Shown here piece after piece: positions 18,814 to 23,214 of a stretch of DNA of 23,214 nucleotides (position 1 is the stretch's first letter; the number at the start of each line of letters is the position of its first letter). Where the stretch lies: NCBI GenBank assembly GCA_964387645.1, contig CAYLYM010000061.1:1-23214 (forward strand), written 5' to 3'. A program made the translations under genes and the position numbers. The DNA is from CAYLYM01 sp964387645 (GTDB lineage Bacteria; Calditrichota; Calditrichia; RBG-13-44-9). A model generated the notes under the pieces. It saw nothing but the letters and a program-made list of their open reading frames with translations, was not told where the DNA came from and searched no databases.

Positions 18814-18828
18814 CGACCTCTGGATTGC

Positions 18829-20127
18829 TTACATAACTTTTTTCAGCAAATAATCTGGCATACCTAAATCTTTTAAAAATGTTTCGGCTCTAAAACGTAA
18901 ATTATGTCGCTTAAAAGCTGGCTCATTAAAATCAAGGCTTAAATCACAATCAAAACGAGCAAGAATATTACTGTTCATAGCTCCCTGCCCTTTCGGACTC
19001 ATATGACACAATCCCCATGTAATACCTTTACCATTACCATTATCTGCAAATGCATCGGGAATATATGGACCGGGTGCAATTGGAGGTGCAATAATAATAG
19101 ACATAATTTTAAAATTTAAACCATCTGGAGCATATTGAATGGTATTTTTCTCTGGCCCATTGAGACTAACTATTGCAGCTATACCTTCTTTCCAGGGGAA
19201 ATAACAGGTTTCATGTCCCGAATTCATTACAGGATTTAAAGGAGATTTTTGAAAGGGTCCCAAAGGGTTATCTGCTATAGCAACTCCATGACCTATAGGA
19301 AATTTAACTTTATCTTTACCCTGTGATTTTGATGGAGAACCTTTGTAATATAGGTATATTTTATTTTTATAGATCAATGGATAGGGATCGTGTATAGCAT
19401 TTTCATCCCATTCTCCTGGTTTTCCAAAATCAATCACTGGTTTACCTAATGGTCGCCATGGACCATCTGGTGAATCTGCCACAGCAACAGTCGTAGCAGC
19501 ACGATCACCTCTAAGCCCGGGAATTTCATTAAAAGCCTGATAATAAAGATAATACTTTCCCTTCCAGATTAAAATATCTGGAGTAGAAACTGAACGCCAC
19601 CCATATTCCCCTTTAGGCGAACGTTTAATAGCTGGACCTTGTTCTTCCCATGTAAATCCATCTTCACTTGTAGCATACCAAATTTCTGCTAAATCCCAAT
19701 CATAAGAAGGAACCTTATCAGTCGCATTTTCAGGCCCAGCAGGTGGCACATCAGTTTGGCGATGTGTATACCACACATAATATTTACCGTTAATTTTTAA
19801 AACTTTGGATGGGTCCCGCCGAGAAGTACTTTTTTCATATTTAAAACCTTTAAGCGTAGAATAATAAAAATTGCTAAAAAGCTCATTGTTACGGTCCCCA
19901 TATACCCCCCACACATCATACAATCGCTCCATTGCCTCACTCAGGGGACGATCTTTAGGTTTTTCTTTGGGAAGTACAGCAGGAAACGCACCCTGTGTAT
20001 TTGGTTCTTTCAAAGAATTTTGGTTCTTACAATAAAAAAATAAGTAATAAATTATGATCATAAAAAATACCCTAACAAAGCAACGAGTAATAATATGCAT
20101 TTTATTTTTAATTAAATTTTTTTTCAT
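18829..20127 (-). CDS. GH117-type five-bladed beta-propeller glycosidase (third of three)
   Basis: A 432-residue protein of the GH117 type; the founding members cleave 3,6-anhydro-alpha-L-galactose from neoagaro-oligosaccharides. Marks of the family: SRRDPSK (Asp105), YYVWYT, EIWYATSEDG, YYLYYQ, ADSPDGPW, IHDP (Asp247), GVAIAD, NPVMNSGHE (His305, Glu306), GPEKNTIQYA and ITWGLCH. The three positions known as catalytic in GH117 (Asp, Asp, His-Glu) are all kept. The N-terminus has a hydrophobic run ending in a cysteine (LFFYC, about residue 33), so it may be a lipoprotein. I start at the ATG at 20127 because AGGTGA precedes it by 5 nt; a GTG at 20136 is in frame and would overlap the preceding gene by 4 nt. 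Substrate is uncertain: no agarase is present, and the fucosidase-rich setting suggests another L-sugar. Confidence 0.85.
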   Translation of the reverse strand: MKKNLIKNKMHIITRCFVRVFFMIIIYYLFFYCKNQNSLKEPNTQGAFPAVLPKEKPKDRPLSEAMERLYDVWGVYGDRNNELFSNFYYSTLKGFKYEKSTSRRDPSKVLKINGKYYVWYTHRQTDVPPAGPENATDKVPSYDWDLAEIWYATSEDGFTWEEQGPAIKRSPKGEYGWRSVSTPDILIWKGKYYLYYQAFNEIPGLRGDRAATTVAVADSPDGPWRPLGKPVIDFGKPGEWDENAIHDPYPLIYKNKIYLYYKGSPSKSQGKDKVKFPIGHGVAIADNPLGPFQKSPLNPVMNSGHETCYFPWKEGIAAIVSLNGPEKNTIQYAPDGLNFKIMSIIIAPPIAPGPYIPDAFADNGNGKGITWGLCHMSPKGQGAMNSNILARFDCDLSLDFNEPAFKRHNLRFRAETFLKDLGMPDYLLKKVM

Positions 20128-20132
20128 CTTAC

Positions 20133-20138
20133 TCACCT
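20133..20138 (-). promoter_or_regulatory. Ribosome site AGGTGA containing the upstream stop codon
   Basis: On the minus strand the previous gene ends AGG TGA and the ATG at 20127 follows after five bases (GTAAG). The Arg-stop codon pair is itself the Shine-Dalgarno sequence AGGTGA. Termination of one gene therefore takes place on the ribosome site of the next, the arrangement for translational coupling. It decides the start of this gene in favour of 20127 over the GTG at 20136. Confidence 0.75.
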
Positions 20139-21401
20139 ATCTATTATAGTATTTTTTTCTCTTTTCACCCGTTCTTCAATTATCCGTTTTTTAACATTTT
20201 CTGGTAAGCCAAATTCATTAAAAAAAGTTTCACTTTTTAGACGAATATTATGTCTTTTGAAAATATTTGGTGGATTCTTAACATCAAGACTTAAATCACA
20301 TTCAAATCGTGCAAGTATATTTTCGTTTGTAACACCCTGTCCCCTGGGACTCATATGGCATAATCCCCAGGTAATTCCTCTTCCATTACCATTATCTGCG
20401 AATGCATCAAAAATAAAAGGTCCAGGAGCAATTGGTGGATTAATTATGATAGACTTAATTTCAAAATTAATTCCATCCTCAGCATATTGCACTGTATTCT
20501 TTTCGGGGCCATTCAAACTTACAATGGCTGCAATCCCCCCTTTCCATGGAAATAAACATGCTTCGTGACCAGAATTCATAACTGGATTTAGAGGATGTTT
20601 CTTAAATGGACCTAGAGGATTCTTACTTATAGCTACTCCCCAACCACTATTTCCAGTATAGTATAAATATATCTTTCCCTTGTACACTAATGGAAATGGA
20701 TCTCTGATCGCACCACAATCCCAGCTTCCTGGGGGACCACTATCCAACACAGGTTTTCCTAAAGGAGTCCAGGGCCCATCTGGTGAATCAGCCATGGCTA
20801 CAGTCACTGTGGCGAGATGTTCTGGTCCAGGAATCCCATTGTATGCTTGATAATAAAGATAGTATTTACCTTTCCAAACAAGAATATCAGGTGTACAAAT
20901 TGAACGCCAACCATATTCCCCCTTCGGTAATCTTTTTACAGCAATTCCCTGTTCTTCCCAATGAAAACCATCTTTACTTGTTGCATAACCAATATCTGCT
21001 AAGTCCCAATCCCGACCTGGCTTTTCATCAGTTGCGTTTTGATGACCAACCGGCGGTACTTTCGTCTTACGAAGTGTGTACCATACATAGTATATACCAT
21101 TAATTTTAAGAATTTTACTTGGATCCCGCCTCGAAATACCTTTTTTATACTTTAAACCTGTAATAGGAGTATAATAAAAATTCGTGAAAAATTCATTTGT
21201 ACTTTCTCTGTAATCACACCTCCATTTTTCAATTAACCTTTTTTTGGCTGCACTCATTGCCTGATCTTTGCTATCTTTACCAGATAAGCTCTTTGGTAGA
21301 TAAAGGAAAGCTATGATGAAAAGAGAAATAAAAAAAGACAAGAATAAAACTCTCATACAATTTTTTTTAACATTACGAACTAAATTATTAAACCGATTCA
21401 T
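20133..21401 (-). CDS. GH117-type five-bladed beta-propeller glycosidase (second of three)
   Basis: A 422-residue GH117-type protein, closest to its downstream neighbour: both share SRRDPSK, GEYGWRS, WKGKYYLYYQA, NPVMNSGHE, FPWK-x-GIAAIVSLNGPEKNT and DAFADNGNG. The first aspartate is in RRDP (Asp93) and the His-Glu pair in NSGHE (279-280). The middle aspartate (Asp234) is kept but stands in AIRDP instead of the HDP of its two sisters, so an active-site histidine is replaced by arginine. It also lacks the roughly 15-residue loop that the downstream copy has after YLYYKG. A hydrophobic segment (about 18-35) serves as signal peptide or anchor. The ATG at 21401 has GAGGTGA 5 nt upstream; a GTG at 21410 would overlap the preceding gene by 4 nt. 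Confidence 0.85.
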   Translation of the reverse strand: MNRFNNLVRNVKKNCMRVLFLSFFISLFIIAFLYLPKSLSGKDSKDQAMSAAKKRLIEKWRCDYRESTNEFFTNFYYTPITGLKYKKGISRRDPSKILKINGIYYVWYTLRKTKVPPVGHQNATDEKPGRDWDLADIGYATSKDGFHWEEQGIAVKRLPKGEYGWRSICTPDILVWKGKYYLYYQAYNGIPGPEHLATVTVAMADSPDGPWTPLGKPVLDSGPPGSWDCGAIRDPFPLVYKGKIYLYYTGNSGWGVAISKNPLGPFKKHPLNPVMNSGHEACLFPWKGGIAAIVSLNGPEKNTVQYAEDGINFEIKSIIINPPIAPGPFIFDAFADNGNGRGITWGLCHMSPRGQGVTNENILARFECDLSLDVKNPPNIFKRHNIRLKSETFFNEFGLPENVKKRIIEERVKREKNTIIDR

Positions 21402-21406
21402 AAAAT

Positions 21407-21413
21407 TCACCTC
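21407..21413 (-). promoter_or_regulatory. Ribosome site GAGGTGA containing the upstream stop codon
   Basis: The first GH117-type gene ends AGG TGA on the minus strand, and the ATG of the second follows after five bases (ATTTT). The stop TGA forms the 3' part of a strong Shine-Dalgarno sequence GAGGTGA. The layout is the same as at 20133-20138, which supports both starts and translational coupling. Confidence 0.75.
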
Positions 21414-22627
21414 AATTTTTTTATTATTTTTTTACCTTTTAGTGCTTCCCGCGGAACTCCAAAACGTTCAGGATCTACCATTACATCTCTAACAGTGCTG
21501 TAATGAGGGAAATATTTCCAATCTAATTTCTTTTCTACTCCCTGCTTTAAATCGCATTCAAATCGTAATAAAAAATTCCAATCCGTACGGCCGTAATGAC
21601 ATAATCCCCAGGTAAATCCCTGCCCGTTTTCAGGATCTTCAAACATATCAGGCACATAGGCGCCGCCAGCGGGGGGAATATCTTCCAGAGAAGCCATTAC
21701 GTAAAAGTTTACACCATCCTCAGTATATTGTATAGTCCCCTTCTCAGGACCAGCCCAGTCAATCATTGCTGCTATCCCTTTTTTCCAGGGCCAAACCCAT
21801 ACTTCATGCCCACTATTAGTAACTGGATTCATGGGATGTTTAACATAGGGTCCTTCTGGACGATCTGCCACTGCAACACCCCATTTCGAATCAGCAGACA
21901 TTTTTTCTCCAATCTGATGACCTTTATAATAAAGCCAATACTTGCCCCAACGTTGAATAATCTGCGGATCATGAACAGCCTTGCTATCCCATGAGCCTTT
22001 CTCAATTACTTTAAATTTCCACCAAATATTAGGATCCCGCTCACACTTCCCATCTGGTGTTGTCCTTAAAATGGGTTCTGGAAGCTTTTCCCAGGGACCA
22101 TCCGGAGAATTTGCTCTTGCCATACCAACAACATTTCTTCCTTCTGGATTCCTTTCTGGCATACATTCAGCTTGATAAACTAAATAATACTTTCCTTCTG
22201 CAACAAGAATGTTTGGAGTAAACACACTATAATCATCCCAGGAGCCTAAAGGTCCCCGCTTCACCGCAGGCCCCTGTTCTGTCCAATGATATCCATCTGG
22301 ACTGGTAGCATACCAAATATCTGCATAATACCAATTATACCGTGGATTTGTAACCCGAGTATACCAAACATAATATAGTTTACCTACTTTAATAATATTA
22401 CTTGGATCTCGACGACCAACTCCTTTCTGGTAACCTATTCCAGTAACCGGCATAAACCGAAAGCGAGTATAAAGTTCATTTTCACTATCATTTACTTTAA
22501 ACCTTTTCATAGCCGCACTTAATGTGTTTTTTCTCATCTCCTTTTCACAAGTCACAAATAACATTATAATAAACAAACTTAAAAACGAGACAATTTTGAA
22601 CGATCCTGTATGATTAAAAAATTTCAT
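21407..22627 (-). CDS. GH117-type five-bladed beta-propeller glycosidase, probable lipoprotein (first of three)
   Basis: A 406-residue GH117-type protein and head of the operon. It is the copy most like described GH117 enzymes: LSAAMKR near the N-terminus, GRRDPSN (Asp74), YYVWYT, DIWYATSPDGYHW, the run EKGSWDSKAVHDP (Asp220) with its insert of charged and aromatic residues before it, YYKG, WGVAVADRPEGPYVKHPMNPVTNSGHE (His274, Glu275), GPEKGTIQYTEDGVNF and WGLCHYG. The expected catalytic Asp, Asp and His-Glu are present. A hydrophobic N-terminus ends in FVTC (Cys27), a lipobox-like end, so surface or periplasmic anchoring is likely. GGGAG lies 7 nt before the ATG. Reaction by family: exo-removal of a terminal alpha-L-sugar (3,6-anhydro-L-galactose in known members); the real substrate here is open. 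Confidence 0.87.
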   Translation of the reverse strand: MKFFNHTGSFKIVSFLSLFIIMLFVTCEKEMRKNTLSAAMKRFKVNDSENELYTRFRFMPVTGIGYQKGVGRRDPSNIIKVGKLYYVWYTRVTNPRYNWYYADIWYATSPDGYHWTEQGPAVKRGPLGSWDDYSVFTPNILVAEGKYYLVYQAECMPERNPEGRNVVGMARANSPDGPWEKLPEPILRTTPDGKCERDPNIWWKFKVIEKGSWDSKAVHDPQIIQRWGKYWLYYKGHQIGEKMSADSKWGVAVADRPEGPYVKHPMNPVTNSGHEVWVWPWKKGIAAMIDWAGPEKGTIQYTEDGVNFYVMASLEDIPPAGGAYVPDMFEDPENGQGFTWGLCHYGRTDWNFLLRFECDLKQGVEKKLDWKYFPHYSTVRDVMVDPERFGVPREALKGKKIIKKLR

Positions 22628-22734
22628 TCTTTACTCCCATGAAAAAAGTTTCTCCACTAATTATTTATTTGAAACCTTTGATTTAATCATAAAATGGTAA
22701 TGGAGTTGAATTTTTAAGTACCTTTTATTATTAT

Positions 22735-22860
22735 CTACCGATTAAAATTGTCGGTTAACATTTTTCCCAAACCTGCTTTAGGGGGCAAATAATCGTATAG
22801 TCATCGGGTTCATTCAATAGCGAAATAATTGAGTTAATACAAAAAATTTTTCAAAGGTTT
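22735..22860 (+). promoter_or_regulatory. Conserved intergenic element, copy B (inverted, upstream of GH117 operon)
   Basis: On the plus strand this begins CTACCGATTAAAATTG, passes GTTAACATTTTT, AATAATCGTATA and GAGTTAATACAA, and ends TTTTTCAAAGGTTT. It is the reverse complement counterpart of 6612-6742 across the full length, with runs of 9-12 identical bases in the same order. Unlike copies A and C it points away from the genes in the window, towards the right edge. At its left end it carries the dyad ACCGA-N9-TCGGT (22737-22755), which copy A does not keep, so the dyad is not the conserved part. Confidence 0.5.
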
Positions 22861-22986
22861 TTATTTATAAAGTTTCTTTAACCAAATTATTCATAAAATT
22901 CTTACGCTAAGTTGCTAATAATTAAATCATTATGAAAAAACAGAAAAAACTCGATTTTAATATTTTTTGATAAAATAATTAAAGGC

Positions 22987-23012
22987 TTGTCTGCCGTTGG
23001 CTTGCCAGACAA
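22987..23012. repeat. Small hairpin TTGTCTG...CAGACAA
   Basis: TTGTCTG (22987-22993) pairs with CAGACAA (23006-23012). Inside, GCC-GTT-GGC can form an alternative stem. It is notably more GC-rich than its surroundings. On the minus strand it is followed by GCCTTTAATTATTTT, a poor T tract, so it might end transcription coming from genes to the right, or be one copy of a dispersed intergenic palindrome. Confidence 0.4.
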
Positions 23013-23214
23013 ACAAAATTATTAATTCTTAAAAAACAATCATTTTGCCAACAATTATTTTGCTTTATTTATGAATAATTCAGGTTTAATTACAAAATGA
23101 AAAGAACCTTCAAATAGCCAGTTATTTCTCAACATGTGATAAATGGTAAATAAGAACCTCCAAACAGTAGTGCTAACTGCTCTATCTAAACTTTTCTAGC
23201 TTTTGTTTTATGAT

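Larger units (their letters stand above)
17808..18828. other. 1-kb gene-free region between the GH117 operon and the large unit
   Basis: No frame here has coding character on either strand; it is strongly AT-rich with stops in all frames. It contains copy C of the shared element (17936-18000), a 10-bp palindrome CACACGTGTG (18298-18307), the 13-bp inverted repeat at 18669-18813, and many A and T runs. The stretch 18697-18720 (AAATTTACCTTTCGCATTCCATT) weakly resembles the core of the shared element. No tRNA or known RNA gene is visible. Confidence 0.7.
22628..23214. other. Gene-free right-hand region upstream of the GH117 operon
   Basis: No convincing gene on either strand. It should contain the GH117 operon promoter. 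AAACCTTTGA (22672-22681) on the plus strand repeats the first block of the shared element about 45 bp ahead of the start codon, and TAATGGAGTTGAA (22698-22710) looks like a further degenerate piece in the opposite orientation, next to copy B. A 44-codon stop-free minus-strand stretch at 23058-23194 has no start or ribosome site in keeping with a gene. Confidence 0.6.

Noticed and set aside
23058..23194. 44-codon stop-free minus-strand stretch at the right edge, perhaps a gene remnant
   Set aside because: Stops lie shortly upstream in the same frame, the only ATG inside has no ribosome site, and the peptide resembles no family I know; chance is enough to explain it.

Overview
The window is an AT-rich, strictly unidirectional cluster of exported carbohydrate-active enzymes. 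All twelve complete genes, plus one gene cut by the left edge, lie on the minus strand, so transcription runs from right to left. The content is a depolymerisation kit for a sulfated polysaccharide rich in alpha-L-fucose-like sugars: four GH29 alpha-L-fucosidase-type enzymes, two large parallel beta-helix proteins resembling GH141, one formylglycine sulfatase, one alpha/beta-hydrolase esterase, three tandem GH117-type beta-propeller enzymes and one (alpha/alpha)-toroid protein I cannot assign to a family. Fucoidan (sulfated fucan) or a red-algal sulfated galactan are the best substrate guesses. This is inference from the enzyme mix; no endo-acting agarase, carrageenase or fucanase is recognisable here.

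Layout, in transcription order. Right edge to 22628: non-coding, with a conserved regulatory-looking element and a small hairpin. 22627-18829: three GH117-type genes with 4-5 nt junctions, clearly one operon. 18828-17808: about 1 kb without a gene, carrying a second copy of the element upstream of the next unit and a 13-bp inverted repeat. 17807-6977: GH29, GH29, esterase, sulfatase, GH141-like, GH141-like. 6976-6520: non-coding, with another element copy. 6519-505: GH29, GH29, (alpha/alpha)-toroid protein. 504-41: non-coding, with a 173-bp palindromic structure that includes a terminator-like hairpin. 40-1: the start of another minus-strand gene.

The most interesting non-coding observation is a roughly 130-bp element found in each of the three largest internal or flanking gaps. 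It is in sense orientation ahead of the two long transcription units and inverted ahead of the GH117 operon. It could be a shared promoter/operator making the three units one regulon, or a dispersed repeat.

Organism: nearly every protein has a signal peptide or lipoprotein-like N-terminus, so the cell probably has an outer membrane and works on polymer outside the cytoplasm. Low GC and the enzyme set recall marine Bacteroidota, but no SusC/SusD pair, transporter or regulator lies in 23 kb, and many genes have clear Shine-Dalgarno sequences, which typical Bacteroidota rarely use. Another polysaccharide-degrading phylum (other FCB or PVC lineages) is at least as likely; I cannot fix the taxon from this window.
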